This document shows positions 15,439-26,200 of a stretch of DNA of 64,000 bases, piece after piece; within the stretch, counting starts at the first letter, position 1; each line of letters starts with the position of its first letter. The notes beneath the pieces were generated by a model. The model did not search any database, was not told the origin of the DNA, and saw only the letters and a program-made list of their open reading frames with translations. Source of the stretch: Micromonospora phaseoli (GTDB taxonomy: Bacteria; Actinomycetota; Actinomycetes; Mycobacteriales; Micromonosporaceae); assembly GCF_900109115.1 (NCBI RefSeq), contig NZ_FNYV01000004.1, forward strand, positions 496,001 through 560,000. The letters run 5' to 3'. Made by a program: the position numbers and the translations under genes.

Positions 15439-17007
15439 ATGAGACGACCAGTCACCCTGCGACTCCTGGCGACACTGGCCGCGACGGCCATGGGAGCCAC
15501 GGTATGCGTGGCCCTGACGTCGCCCCAGGCATCGGCGGCGGTCGGCAGCGCCACCGGCTTCGCGACCCGTAACGGTGGCACCACCGGCGGGGCGGGCGGG
15601 CAGACGGTGCGGGCCACCACGGGTACCCAGATCCATGCCGCCCTCTGCAACCGGGCCAGCAGCAGCACCCCGATCATCATCCAGGTCGAGGGGACCATCA
15701 ACCACGGCAACACCACCAAGGTGTCGGGTTCGAGCTGCAACACCGCCGCCGACGTGATCGAACTCAAGCAGATCAGCAACGTCACGATCCTCGGGGTCGG
15801 CAACGGGGCCGTCTTCGACCAGTTGGGCATCCACATCCGCGAGGCCAGCAACATCATCATCCAGAACGTGACGGTGCGGAACGTCAAGAAGTCGGGCTCC
15901 CCGACGTCCAACGGTGGCGACGCCATCGGCATGGAGGCCGACGTCCGCAACGTCTGGGTCGATCACGTCACCCTGGAGGCGTCGGGCGGGGAGTCCGAGG
16001 GCTTCGACGGCCTCTTCGACATGAAGGACAACACCCAGTACGTGACCCTGTCGTACAGCATCCTGCGCAACTCCGGCCGGGGCGGCCTGATCGGCTCCAG
16101 CGAGAGCGACCGATCCAACGGCTTCGTCACCTACCACCACAACCTGTACGAGAACATCGACTCCCGGACGCCCCTGCTGCGCGGCGGCGTCGCGCACATC
16201 TACAACAACCACTACGTACGGCTCAACGAGTCCGGCATCAACTCCCGGGCCGGCGCCCAGGCCAAGGTGGACAACAACTACTTCCAGAACTCCAAGGACG
16301 TGCTCGGCACCTTCTACACCGACCAGGCCGGCTACTGGCAGGTCAGCGGCAACATCTTCGACAACGTGACCTGGTCGAGCCGCAGCGGCGACAACAACCC
16401 CGCCGGCCCCAACCCGACGTCCAACACCAGCGTCAGCATCCCCTACTCGTTCAGCCTCGACTCGGCGAGCTGCGTGCCCAGCATCGTCAGCCAGACGGCC
16501 GGCGCCAACAAGGGGATCCGGACGTCGAACGGCAACTGCACCCCGCAGAGCCCGACCGCGGGCCCGACCACCCCCACCCCGGGCCCGACCACCCCCACGC
16601 CGGGCCCGACGAGCCCCACCCCGACGCCGAGCCAGCCCAGCGGAACCAACCTCAGCATCGGTGCCGGCTCCGACGGATCCAGCAAGGCCAGCGGCACGAG
16701 CTACGGCGACGTGCGGGACGGCAACATGAGCACCGCCTGGTCACCGAGCGGCTCGACCGGCTCCATCTCGATCAAGTGGGGTTCCGCCACCAGTGTCTCC
16801 CGGATCAACATCCGTGAGGCCTCCGGCGCCACCGGCAACATCCGCAACTGGCGGGTCGTCAACCACGACAACGGCGCCGTACTGACCTCCGGAACCGGGG
16901 CGGGCGTCATCACCTTCGCACCGACCTCACTGCGCAAGATCACCTTCGAGATCACCAGCTCGTCCGGCACGCCGAGGGTCGCCGAGTTCGAGACCTACGC
17001 CGGGTAG
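15439..17007 (+). CDS. Secreted PL1 pectate lyase with C-terminal F5/8-type carbohydrate-binding module
   Basis: 522 residues. Signal peptide 1-34 ends QASAA. Residues about 38-345 form a PL1 beta-helix with IIIQVEGTI, NVTILGVGNGAVF, NIIIQNVTVRNV, NVWVDHVTLE, then FVTYHHNLYENIDSRTPLLRGGVAHIYNNHY carrying the catalytic Arg region. A Pro/Thr linker of three 7-residue repeats (about 374-395) leads to a discoidin-like module (about 400-522; AWSPSGSTGSISIKWG, ISRINIREASG, TFEITSSSGTPRVAEFE) that should bind pectic side chains or the cell wall. The start is supported by AAGGAAGGTGAGACGAGG. It differs strongly from the first lyase, so this is not a recent duplication. A long hairpin terminator follows. 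Confidence 0.94.
   Translation: MRRPVTLRLLATLAATAMGATVCVALTSPQASAAVGSATGFATRNGGTTGGAGGQTVRATTGTQIHAALCNRASSSTPIIIQVEGTINHGNTTKVSGSSCNTAADVIELKQISNVTILGVGNGAVFDQLGIHIREASNIIIQNVTVRNVKKSGSPTSNGGDAIGMEADVRNVWVDHVTLEASGGESEGFDGLFDMKDNTQYVTLSYSILRNSGRGGLIGSSESDRSNGFVTYHHNLYENIDSRTPLLRGGVAHIYNNHYVRLNESGINSRAGAQAKVDNNYFQNSKDVLGTFYTDQAGYWQVSGNIFDNVTWSSRSGDNNPAGPNPTSNTSVSIPYSFSLDSASCVPSIVSQTAGANKGIRTSNGNCTPQSPTAGPTTPTPGPTTPTPGPTSPTPTPSQPSGTNLSIGAGSDGSSKASGTSYGDVRDGNMSTAWSPSGSTGSISIKWGSATSVSRINIREASGATGNIRNWRVVNHDNGAVLTSGTGAGVITFAPTSLRKITFEITSSSGTPRVAEFETYAG
16560..16622 (+). repeat. Three 21-bp tandem repeats in the lyase linker
   Basis: Three near-identical 21-bp units beginning GGGCCCGAC encode GPTTPTP, GPTTPTP and GPTSPTP. 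It is a flexible interdomain linker, and the repeat number is likely to vary between strains. Confidence 0.85.
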
Positions 17008-17072
17008 CACCTACGCCGGTCAGCGACGGTCTGCCGTCCCGACAGAACCGAAGTGACCGCGGAACCGCACCC

Positions 17073-17108
17073 GTGGGTGGGGCCGTCGAGGCTGACGGCC
17101 CCACCCAC
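17073..17108 (+). terminator. Hairpin terminator after the second pectate lyase
   Basis: Perfect 15-bp arms (17073-17087 and 17094-17108; GTGGGTGGGGCCGTC and its complement) with a 6-base loop, 66 bp after the lyase stop. There is no T-run, as is common in high-GC actinobacteria. The arm shares GGGTGGGGCCGT with the hairpin at 46471. Confidence 0.75.
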
Positions 17109-17180
17109 TGCCGTCGCCGTGCCGTCGGAGGGGGAGAAATTGGGTGGCCAGCCACCGGCCTCTGGCGCAACGATCCCGGC

Positions 17181-18086
17181 GTGACGTTGCACCAGAACGA
17201 GGTCCCGGTCGACGAGGAGACGATCCGGTCGCTGCTGACCGAGCAGTGCCCGCAGTGGGCTCGGCTGCCGCTGTCGCCGGCCGGCGCGGGCACCGACAAC
17301 ACCATGTACCGGCTGGGTGACGAGCTGCTGGTACGGCTGCCGCGTACCGCCGACAAGGCGCGGTCCCTGCACAAGGAGCAGACGTGGCTTCCCCGGCTGG
17401 CGCCCCTGCTCGGCTGCCGGATCCCGCAGCCACGGCATGCCGGCCGACCCACCGCCGCGTTCCCGCTGCCCTGGTCGGTCTACCGGTGGATCGACGGCGA
17501 CGAGGTCAGCCCGGACACCGTCAGGGACTGGGCGGCGTTCGGCACCGATCTGGCCGCCGTCGTACGGGATCTGCACCGCGGCGACCTGATGGGTGCGACC
17601 CGCACGGGCGACCTGAGCTGGTACCGCGGCGGAGAGCTGCGCGCCTGCGACGAGTGGGTCAGCGGGGCACTCGCGGACTGCCGGGCCACCGTCGGCCAGG
17701 AGATCGACGTCGACACCCTGGAACGGATCTGGCGCGCGGCGCTCACCCTACCCGAGCCCAGCGCACCGCACGGGTGGCTGCACGGCGACCTCAGGCCCAC
17801 CAACCTCCTGGCGCGACACGGCCGGCTGCACGCGGTCATCGACTTCGGCGCACTGTCGGTCGGCTCGCCCGACGCCGAGCACGCCCCGGTCTGGGACCTA
17901 CCGCCCGCCGCCCGACACGCCTACTGGGCGGCGCTCGACCTCGACGACCAGACCTGGCACCGGGCCCGCGCCTGGGCCGTCGCGGTGGGCGCGGCCGGCA
18001 TCTCCTACTACTGGCACACCTACCCCGCGTTCGTCGCCGAATGCCGGAGCCGCCTGACCGCGATCGTCGCCGACGCCGCGCGCTGA
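17181..18086 (+). CDS. APH-family phosphotransferase (aminoglycoside/macrolide kinase fold)
   Basis: 301 residues from the GTG at 17181. This is the choline/aminoglycoside kinase fold: N-lobe with AGTDNTMYRLGDELLVRLPRT, then WSVYRWIDGDE at the hinge. The catalytic loop HGDLRPTNLL has His201, Asp203 and Asn208, and the metal motif DFG starts at Asp221. The usual Gly before Asn is Thr (RPTN). It could phosphorylate a small molecule or an antibiotic; resistance cannot be claimed. It stands alone between the pectin locus and the nitroreductase and is transcribed toward the latter. Confidence 0.85.
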   Translation: MTLHQNEVPVDEETIRSLLTEQCPQWARLPLSPAGAGTDNTMYRLGDELLVRLPRTADKARSLHKEQTWLPRLAPLLGCRIPQPRHAGRPTAAFPLPWSVYRWIDGDEVSPDTVRDWAAFGTDLAAVVRDLHRGDLMGATRTGDLSWYRGGELRACDEWVSGALADCRATVGQEIDVDTLERIWRAALTLPEPSAPHGWLHGDLRPTNLLARHGRLHAVIDFGALSVGSPDAEHAPVWDLPPAARHAYWAALDLDDQTWHRARAWAVAVGAAGISYYWHTYPAFVAECRSRLTAIVADAAR

Positions 18087-18164
18087 ACCTCCACGATCAG
18101 CACAGGTGCCCGGTTCCGGTCGGCGCCCGGCCCACCTCGGCGGAGCACGACCAGAATTTCCGGT

Positions 18165-18803
18165 CTAGGAACTGCCCCACTGCCCTCGGTGGATGACCGC
18201 GCCGACGTCGCGCCGACGCGCCGCGACGGCGGGATTCTGCGGCGGCAGGTCCTCGGCGCGGTAGCCGACGCAGATGCCGCCGATCGGTGCGTACTCGTCG
18301 GGAATGCCGAACTCGGCCTTGAAGGCGGCGGTGTGCGCGGGTACGTCGACCTCGGGCTCGAAGTCATCACCCGCCGCCGGCGTGATGCCGAAGAAGCAGG
18401 CGCCGAGGCCCTCGTCGACGGCGGCGAGCAGCATCATCAGCGCGGCCATGCCGGTGTCGACGTACCAGTACGGTGCCGGCCAGCGGGCAACGGACCGATC
18501 GGTCCAGCCCTTGTCGGTCTCGGCGTACCGGGCGAGGTAGGCCGCCTGGTGCGCGAGCGGCACCACCACCAGCGGCGCGTACTGCATGGTCGGCGTCTGC
18601 GCGACCCGGGTCGGGACGAAAGGCCAGAACCTGGCCCGGTCCGCCGGCTCGGTGAGGGCCAGGAAGGCCCAGCCCTGCGAGAAGCCGGCCGACGGTGCGC
18701 GCAGCGCGCTGGCCAGGATCTTCTCGACGGTCTCGGCGCTGAGCGGCCGGTCGGCGTAGTGCCGCACCATCCGACGGCGACGGATCACCTCTGCGAACTC
18801 CAT
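18165..18803 (-). CDS. Nitroreductase-family flavoprotein
   Basis: 212 residues of the FMN-dependent nitroreductase fold. The N-terminal FAEVIRRRRMVRHYADRPL carries the Arg-rich FMN-phosphate site, then ILASALRAPSAGFSQGW, the dimer helix DTGMAALMMLLAAVDEGLGACFFG and the C-terminal PIGGICVGY strand. The length is normal. It converges on the APH-type gene and is on the same strand as the stand-alone condensation protein, 183 bp away; that gap holds no recognisable gene. It may belong to the biosynthetic cluster or be housekeeping; the sequence does not decide. Confidence 0.88.
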   Translation of the reverse strand: MEFAEVIRRRRMVRHYADRPLSAETVEKILASALRAPSAGFSQGWAFLALTEPADRARFWPFVPTRVAQTPTMQYAPLVVVPLAHQAAYLARYAETDKGWTDRSVARWPAPYWYVDTGMAALMMLLAAVDEGLGACFFGITPAAGDDFEPEVDVPAHTAAFKAEFGIPDEYAPIGGICVGYRAEDLPPQNPAVAARRRDVGAVIHRGQWGSS

Positions 18804-18986
18804 GCGATGGATCTTGCCATTCGGGCAGCGGCGGCGCGATGTCGGGCGCTACCACCGACGACCGGCGCGCTGGTGAACACCAGGCGGTCGATCGCGACGT
18901 CCTGGTCCGGAGCGTCGGCCATCCCGACGCCGACGCTCCAGACCAGCACGCCAGTCACGGTGGGCGGGGAACCAACCCGAGCACCG

Positions 18987-20354
18987 TCAGCGGAGCGCCG
19001 CAACGGCGTGCCGCTCGCCGAGGATCAGCGCCATGGCCTCGCGCACCAACCCGACCGCGTCGTCGCCGGCCACGAGGTGCGTCCCGGCCCGCAACTCGAT
19101 CGCCAGCCCGGACGCGCCGATGCCGACGTGGAAGTCGAGACCGAGGCACGGCGAGTCCACCTGACCGGCCCAGACCGCCGGACCGTCGCCGGTCGACAAC
19201 CGGGGCACCGGCGCCGGCGGCAACTCGTCGACCGGTACGACGTTGACGCTGGGCGGTACGACGGTCGCGTGCCGGCGGCCGCTGTCGAGGGCCGGCATCC
19301 GTTCGGAGAGTTCGTCGCCGTCGTAGTAGGCGTGCCGCATCGCGTGCAGCGTCGCGGACCAGGCGGCCGGCGCCACGCCGGCGAGGTCCCCCGGGTCGGT
19401 GACGGGCACGACGAGCAGCCCGCTCTGCGCCAGGGAGCTGACGCTGCGGGCGTACCCGGGCCGGTGCCGGTTGGCGATGCGCATCGTCATCGGCACGACC
19501 TCACGGTCGAGGTGCCGGGCAAGGGTGCAGGCGACTGCGGCGACCGCGACGGCGACGGCGCTGGCCTGGGTGGCGGCGCCCAACTCGGCCAGTCGCGAGG
19601 CGCCGCCGTCCACCACCACCCGGGTGAGATGCAGCTGACCACTGGGCGGCCCGGCGCCGGCACGCAGCCTGGTCAGCGACTCGCCGAGATCGTCGTCGTG
19701 GCGCAGCCAGTGTCCGAGCGCGCGTTCGGTGACCTGCACCCCGACCGTCGACTGCTCGAAGTTCGCCAACTCGACCGGCTGCCGGTCCGCTGGCGGCAGC
19801 GGCAGGCACAGCTGCCGTACGGCGGCGCGTACCGCGTCCAGCAGCTCGGCGCAGAGCAGGTCGAAGGCGTACTGGTCAGCGGCGATGTGATGGACGACGA
19901 GCAGCACGCCGAGGACTCCGGGCCGGACGGGCCCGACGGCCGCCCGCAGCGGCCACTGCGCGGCGATGTCCAGGTCGCGCCCCTGCGACCAGGTCCGGGC
20001 GTGCGCCGCGTCGTCGAACGCACCGAGCTCGTACCGGGCGTCCTCGGCCGGCCACACGGTCTGCAGCGGTACGCCGCCGGACGCCGGCACGGCGAAGGTG
20101 CTGCGCAGTACGGTGTGCCGGGTCACCAGCAGTTGCAGGGCCGCGCGCACGTCATCGGTACGGGCACCGTCGGGCAGCTCGACGAGGCGGACCAGGTGCA
20201 GGCCGGGCGACCGCTGCCCGGCCGGCAGCTGCTGCTCGTGCCAACTCCACCGCTGCCCCCAGCACAACGGGGCCTGCCGGTGGGCCCCGTCGACGAACTG
20301 CCCGCCGTCGAGCCGCGCGACCTGAGTCCGCAGACCCTGGATCCGTTCCCGCAT
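18987..20354 (-). CDS. Stand-alone condensation-domain-like protein
   Basis: 455 residues, about one NRPS condensation domain and nothing else. The N-lobe shows WGQRWSWHEQQL and ALQLLVTRHTVLRSTF, then the active-site region VVHHIAADQYAFDLL. The canonical HHxxxDG motif is present as HHIAADQ: both His and the Asp are kept, and the Gly is Gln. The C-lobe has VPMTMRIANRHRPGYARSVSSLAQ. The ATG at 20354 has GAGG five bases upstream; an in-frame ATG at 20375 lacks a binding site. It diverges from the SARP regulator. It may release, transfer or ligate the product of the megasynthase (inference). Confidence 0.82.
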   Translation of the reverse strand: MRERIQGLRTQVARLDGGQFVDGAHRQAPLCWGQRWSWHEQQLPAGQRSPGLHLVRLVELPDGARTDDVRAALQLLVTRHTVLRSTFAVPASGGVPLQTVWPAEDARYELGAFDDAAHARTWSQGRDLDIAAQWPLRAAVGPVRPGVLGVLLVVHHIAADQYAFDLLCAELLDAVRAAVRQLCLPLPPADRQPVELANFEQSTVGVQVTERALGHWLRHDDDLGESLTRLRAGAGPPSGQLHLTRVVVDGGASRLAELGAATQASAVAVAVAAVACTLARHLDREVVPMTMRIANRHRPGYARSVSSLAQSGLLVVPVTDPGDLAGVAPAAWSATLHAMRHAYYDGDELSERMPALDSGRRHATVVPPSVNVVPVDELPPAPVPRLSTGDGPAVWAGQVDSPCLGLDFHVGIGASGLAIELRAGTHLVAGDDAVGLVREAMALILGERHAVAALR

Positions 20355-20384
20355 GAGCACCTCGACCGTCACCATCTGGGAAAG

Positions 20385-20404
20385 ATCACCGATTCGGCGG
20401 TGAT
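20385..20404. promoter_or_regulatory. Palindrome in the divergent promoter between condensation protein and SARP gene
   Basis: ATCACCG-ATTCGG-CGGTGAT has perfect 7-bp arms and lies in the roughly 100-bp space between the two divergent starts. It is the only clear symmetry there and a candidate operator. SARP proteins usually bind direct repeats, so another regulator may be involved. Confidence 0.4.
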
Positions 20405-20451
20405 GGTACGGTCGCCGCCGTATCAACCATGCACAATCGGTGTACAAGTGA

Positions 20452-23259
20452 GTGATGCAGCTCCGCTTCGATCTCCTCGGCCCGCTGACGGTGTACCGGG
20501 ACGGCCAGCCGCTCGATCTCGGTTCGGTGAAGCAACGACTGCTACTCGCCTTCCTGCTGGCCCGCCCGGGCGAGGCTGTCCTCGCCGATGAGCTGGTGAA
20601 CGCGCTCTGGGGCGACCAGCCGCCGGCATCCGCCGGGGCCAACATCCGCACCTATGTGCGTGGTCTGCGGCAGGCGCTCGACCACGACGGGCGGATCGTC
20701 ACCACACCCGGCGGCTACCTGCTGCGGTTGGCACCGGACGAGCGCGACCTCGACCGGTTCGACGCCGCAGCCGGACGCGGGCGGGACGCCCTCGCCAGCG
20801 GCGACCCCGAGCGGGCCGAGGCCGATTTGGCCGAGGCACTGGCCCTGTGGCGTGGCCCCGCGCTGGCCGGGCTGCCGCTGCCCAGGCCGCTGTCCCGCTG
20901 GGTCGAACAGCTGGCCGAGCGACGACTGCTGGCCGAGGAGGACCACGCCGGCACGAAACTCGCGCTCGGCGCGTCCGCGCAGGTCATCCCCCGGCTCCGC
21001 ACCCTGGTCGACCGGCACCCGCTACGGCAGCGCGCCTGGGGGCACCTGATGACCGGTCTCTACCACAGCGGTGACGTGGCCGGAGCGTTGGCGGCGTTCC
21101 GCCGGGCCCGGCAGGTCCTCGCCGAGGAGACCGGGATGGACCCGGGGCCCGAGCTGACCCGACTGCACGACGACATCCTGCACCACCGTTGTCCGCCCGC
21201 CGTGCCGGCACCGCGCTCCGACCGACCGGCTGCCGGCGCGGCCCGCCCCCGACCGGAGCAGCTGCCGATCGCCACGCCCGGCTTCGTCGGCCGGCAGGCG
21301 CAGCTCGCCCGCCTCGACGCGGCGGTCGGCGTACCGGCCGACGGACCGACGACGGTGGTCATCTCCGCGGTGTGCGGGATGGCGGGTATCGGCAAGACCG
21401 CGCTGGCGCTGCACTGGGCGCACCGCGTGGCGGACCGCTTTCCCGACGGCCAGCTGCACGTCAACCTGCGCGGGTACGACGGGGTCGAGTCCGTCTCCCC
21501 CGCCGACGCTCTGCTCGGCTTCCTCGAGGCGCTGGACGTGCCGCTGGGCCGCATACCGAGCAGCCTGGACGCCCGGATCGGCCTCTATCGAAGCCTGCTG
21601 GCGAACCGCGAGATGCTCATCGTGCTGGACAACGCCCGCGACGCCGACCAGGTACGTCCGCTGCTGCCGGGCGCCGGCCGGTGCGTCGTCATCGTGACCA
21701 GCCGCGACCAGCTCAGCACCCTGGTCGCCAACGAGGGCGCCCGACTGCTGACCCTCGACGTGCTCACCGACACCGAGTCGATGCACCTGCTGCGCAGCCG
21801 GGTCGACGCGGACCGGCTGGAGGCCGAGCCCGCCGCCGTCGCCGAGATGATCGAGGCAGCCGGCCGCCTTCCGCTCGCCCTGTCGATCGTGGCAGCACGG
21901 GTGGCCACCAGACCGACCTTCCCGCTCGACGCGATCGCCGCCGAGCTGCGTCCACCGGGAACCCGACTGGAGGTGCTGGCCGACGGCGACGTGCGGCGGG
22001 TGTTCTCCTGGTCGTACCAGGCCCTGAGCCCGGACGCGGCACGCCTGTTCCGCCTGCTCGGTCTGCATCCGGGGCCGGAACTGAGCGGCGCCGCCGCGGC
22101 CGCGCTGCTCGGCTGGCCCCGTGCCGCGGTCACCCCGGTGGTCCGCGAACTGACCCGGCTGCACCTGCTGACCGAGCATCACCCCGACCGGTACGCCTTC
22201 CACGACCTGCTGCGCTCGTACGCCGCCGAACTGGCCCAGCGGGCCGAACAGGCCGACGAAGGACACCAGGCCCACCGCCGCCTGTACGACCACTACCTGC
22301 ACAGCGCCCACCCGGCCGCCCGCCTGGTCCAGCCGCAATGGACACCCGTGACGCCGTTGCCGGCACTTGCCGGCAACATCCACCTGCCGATGGCCGACCA
22401 GGATGCCGCGCTGGCCTGGTTCGCGGCCGAACGTCACGTGCTGCTGCGGGTGATCCGGCAGGCGGCCGCGACCGGCTTCGATGCGTACGCCTGGCAGCTG
22501 GCCTGGGCGCTGACCACCTTCCTCGCTCCCCGGGGACTCTGGCAGGACCAGTTGGCCGCCCAGCAGGCCGCGCTCGACGCGGCCGAACGCCTGGGCGACC
22601 TCGACGCCCAGGCCACCGCCAACCGGTTGCTCGGGCGGGCCGCCTCCCGGCTGGGCCAGCACGACGCCGCCGGCAGGCGGCTGATGCGGGCGATCAGCCT
22701 GTACCGGCAGCTCGGCGACCAGGGCGGACTGGCGCAGACCCTGCACAACTACACCGAGCACTGCTTCCTGCTCGGCCGCCGCGACGAGGCGCTGACGCAC
22801 GCCCGCGAGGCCCTGCGGCTGTGCCGGCTGGCCAGCAACCGGGCCGGCGAGGGGCGGGCGCTGAACGCGATCGGCTACATGCACGCCGTCGCCGGCAACC
22901 ATGCGCAGGCCATCGCCGACTGCACGGCGGCGCTGACCCAGCTACGGCTGATCGACGACCGCAACGGCCAGGCGGCGACGCTCGACAGCCTCGGCTTCGC
23001 CTACCACCGGCTGGGCGACCACCACCAGGCGGTGTCCTGCTACGAACAGTCCATCGAGCTGTTCCGCGACTCCGCCGACCGCTACCACCAGGCCGAGACC
23101 CTCACCCGACTCGGCGAGACCCGGGCCGTGATGGGCGACGTCGCCGAGGCCGCCGAGGCCTGGCACCTGGCCTCGGCGATCTACGACGAGTTGGGCGACC
23201 CGGCCGCCGACGACGCCCGGCGCAGGATCGCCGAACTCGACCTCGAACCGCAGTCATGA
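20452..23259 (+). CDS. SARP-family regulator, large AfsR type (BTAD, NB-ARC, TPR)
   Basis: 935 residues. Domains in order: OmpR-like winged helix (about 5-95: FDLLGPLTVYRDGQPLDLGSVKQRLLLA), bacterial transcriptional activation domain (about 95-245), NB-ARC ATPase (about 280-560) with Walker A GMAGIGKTALALHWAHR near residue 310 and a Walker B-like LIVLDNARDADQVRPLLPG, then a TPR-rich C-terminus (about 690-930; repeated GYMHAVAGNHAQAIADC-type helices). The GTG at 20452 is followed directly by ATG. It activates antibiotic clusters in actinomycetes. It ends 34 bp before the megasynthase start and diverges from the condensation protein, so it is the likely pathway-specific activator of both. Confidence 0.93.
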   Translation: MMQLRFDLLGPLTVYRDGQPLDLGSVKQRLLLAFLLARPGEAVLADELVNALWGDQPPASAGANIRTYVRGLRQALDHDGRIVTTPGGYLLRLAPDERDLDRFDAAAGRGRDALASGDPERAEADLAEALALWRGPALAGLPLPRPLSRWVEQLAERRLLAEEDHAGTKLALGASAQVIPRLRTLVDRHPLRQRAWGHLMTGLYHSGDVAGALAAFRRARQVLAEETGMDPGPELTRLHDDILHHRCPPAVPAPRSDRPAAGAARPRPEQLPIATPGFVGRQAQLARLDAAVGVPADGPTTVVISAVCGMAGIGKTALALHWAHRVADRFPDGQLHVNLRGYDGVESVSPADALLGFLEALDVPLGRIPSSLDARIGLYRSLLANREMLIVLDNARDADQVRPLLPGAGRCVVIVTSRDQLSTLVANEGARLLTLDVLTDTESMHLLRSRVDADRLEAEPAAVAEMIEAAGRLPLALSIVAARVATRPTFPLDAIAAELRPPGTRLEVLADGDVRRVFSWSYQALSPDAARLFRLLGLHPGPELSGAAAAALLGWPRAAVTPVVRELTRLHLLTEHHPDRYAFHDLLRSYAAELAQRAEQADEGHQAHRRLYDHYLHSAHPAARLVQPQWTPVTPLPALAGNIHLPMADQDAALAWFAAERHVLLRVIRQAAATGFDAYAWQLAWALTTFLAPRGLWQDQLAAQQAALDAAERLGDLDAQATANRLLGRAASRLGQHDAAGRRLMRAISLYRQLGDQGGLAQTLHNYTEHCFLLGRRDEALTHAREALRLCRLASNRAGEGRALNAIGYMHAVAGNHAQAIADCTAALTQLRLIDDRNGQAATLDSLGFAYHRLGDHHQAVSCYEQSIELFRDSADRYHQAETLTRLGETRAVMGDVAEAAEAWHLASAIYDELGDPAADDARRRIAELDLEPQS

Positions 23260-23293
23260 TCTAGGACGGCGACGGTCGTAATAGCATCGTCGG

Positions 23294-26200
23294 GTGCAGA
23301 CAGCGACCGGGTCCGGCGGCCAACGGACGCTGCTCGACGTCCTCCTCGACGCCGCGGACCGGAGACCCGACCAGGTCGTCGTGCACCTGCGCGAGGACGG
23401 CACGGAACGAACGGTCACCGTCCGCGAGCTGCGCGACGAGTCGCTGCGGGTGGCCGGCGGCTGCCACGCCGCGGGGATCGCTCCCGGCACCCCCGCGATC
23501 CTGCTCGCCGACGCCGGGGACGACTTCCAACCGATGTTCTGGGGAACGCTCGCCGCCGGCCTGATCCCGGTGCCACTGCCGCCCGAGCCGTCCCGGGTAC
23601 GGGCGGTCCGTGACCTGCTCACCGACGCGGTCGTCGTCACCGACGACGCCACCGCCACCACCGTCGACGGACTGCCCGGCCCGGTGCTGCGGCTGGCCGC
23701 CCTGCGCGCCGGCACGCCACCGGACGAACTGCCCAGGCGCACCCCGGACGACGTGGCCTTCCTCCAGTTCTCCTCCGGCAGTACCGGCGCCCCGCGCGGG
23801 GTGGAGCTGACCCACGCCAATGTGCTGTCCAACGTGGAGCAGGCCCGGCTGGCCAGCGGGGCCCGGCCCGACGACGTCCTGGTCACCTGGATGCCGTTCT
23901 TCCACGACATGGGGCTCATCGGTACCCACCTGACCCCACTCGCCATCGGCTGCAAGCAGATCCGTATCCCACCGCTGGCGTTCGCCAAGCGCCCGGCGTT
24001 GTGGTTCACCGCCGCACACCGGCACCGCGCGACCCTGCTGTCGGCGGCGAACTTCGCGTTGGCGATGGCGGTCCGCCGGGTACCGGCGGACACCCTCGCC
24101 GCCCTCGACCTGAGCCGCGTGCGGTGCCTCGTGGTGGGCGCGGAACCGATCTCGGCGGCGGTGTGGCGGGCCTTCCTGGACCACACCCGCGCGGCCGGGC
24201 TCGACCCGGCCGCGCCACGGCCGGTGTACGGGCTGGCGGAGGCTACCCTCGCGGTGACCTTTCCCCCGGCCGGGGAGGTGGCGGCGCCGCTGGTGCTGGA
24301 CCGGGCCGCCCTCAGCCTGGGACGGGCGGTGCCGACCCAGCCGGGTGGGCACGCGGTGGAGTTGATGGACCTCGGTCATCCGGTGCACGGCTGCGAGATC
24401 CGTGTCGTCGACGACCGGCACCGACCGGTGGTCGAGAACCGGGTGGGCCTGATCGAGGTGCGCGGCCCGAACGTGGCCCGCGGCTATCATCGGGCACCAC
24501 AGGCCAGCCGGGAGACCTTCGTGGACGGTTGGCTGCGTACCGGTGATCTGGGTTTCCTGCGCGCCGGCCGGCTCTGCGTCACCGGCCGGGCCAAGGACGT
24601 GGTCTTCGTCAACGGCCGCACCTTCCACGCCCCCGACCTGGAGGCGGTGGCCGCCGCCACCCCCGGCCTGCCCACCGGGGTGACCGCGGTGGTCGGCTGC
24701 ACCGACCCGGACTCCGGCGGCGAACGGATCGTGGTGTTCGTGGCGTGGGCCCGCCCACCGGCCGGCGCGGCCGGCGTGCTCGACGCGACGCGGGCCCGGG
24801 TGGCGGAGGCGGCCGGACACCACGACGTGCGGGTGCTGCCGCTGCCGCCGGGCGCGTTCGCCCGGACCACCAGCGGGAAGTTGCGACGGCGACGGATGCG
24901 CGACCGGTATCTGGCCGGCGACTTCGCCGACCGGGAACACCGCTGGCATCCGCCGGCCCCGGTGACCGTCCCGGCGCCGGCAAGCACGGCGGCCGAGCCG
25001 CCGGCAACTACGCCGGCCGGGCCGCCGACCGGCGACCCCTGGCGGTTGCCCCGCCGGGAGGTGGAGCGGATCGTCCGGACGGTCTGGGCCGGTGTGCTGG
25101 ACCGGCCGGCCGACACGATCGGCCTGGACGACCGGTTCCTGGCCATCGGCGGGTCGTCGCTCAAGGCGATGGAGGTGCTCGCCGGGCTGGAGGACGCCCT
25201 GTCCACCACGTTCGCCCCGGCCGATCTGCGGGACTGCCCGACCGTCGCCACGCTGACCGACCGGATTCTCGCCGGCCCGGGCGTGGCACCGACCCGGCCG
25301 GCGGCCGCCCCGACCGGTGGGTACGCCGCACCGATGGCAGTGATCGGGATGGCCTGCCGGTTTCCCGGCGCGGACGACCCCGACCAGTTCTGGCGTCGCC
25401 TCGTCGACGGCGTCGACGAGGTCCGGCCGGTCCCCGCGCACCGGTGGACCCCCCAGGGCGACCACCCCCGCTGGGGTTCCTTCCTCGACGACCCGATGCT
25501 CTTCGACGCCGAGTTCTTCGGGCTCACCGAATCCGAGGCCCGGCTGACCGACCCGCACGCCCGGCTGTTCCTGGAGATCGGGTACGAGGCGCTGGAGCGC
25601 GCCGGATACGCCGGCCCTCGCCGGCAGGGCCGCCGGATCGGCGTCTTCGCGGCCGTCGGCGACAGCGCGTACCCCGAACTGCTGGCCGCCGACGGACCGG
25701 TCGCCGCGCCGGCGGCGCTGGTCGGGAACCTGCGCAATCTCGTCGCGGCCCGGTTGGCGCAGACCCTGGACCTCACCGGTCCGGCGATCGCCGTGGACAC
25801 CGCCTGCTCCTCCGCGCTCGTCGCGCTGCACCTCGCGGCGCGCAGCCTCGCCGCCGGCGAATGCGACATCGCGGTGGTCGGCGGGGTCAACCTCAACCTC
25901 ACCGAGACCGCCTACCGGCTGCTCGACGCCGCCGAAGCGCTCTCCCCCACCGGACGCTGCCGCGCCTTCGACGCCGACGCCGACGGCTTCGTCCCCGGCG
26001 AGGGCGGCGCGGCGCTCGTGCTGTGCCGCCCCGCCGACGCCCACGCCGCCGCAGACCCGGTGCTGGCCCTGGTCACCGGCACCGCGGTCGGCAACGACGG
26101 CCGGTCGCTGAGCCTGCTCGCCCCGAACCCGCACCGACAGTGGGAGGTCATCGCCCGGGCGTACGCCGACGCGGGCATCGACCCGGCCGCCGTCTCGTAC

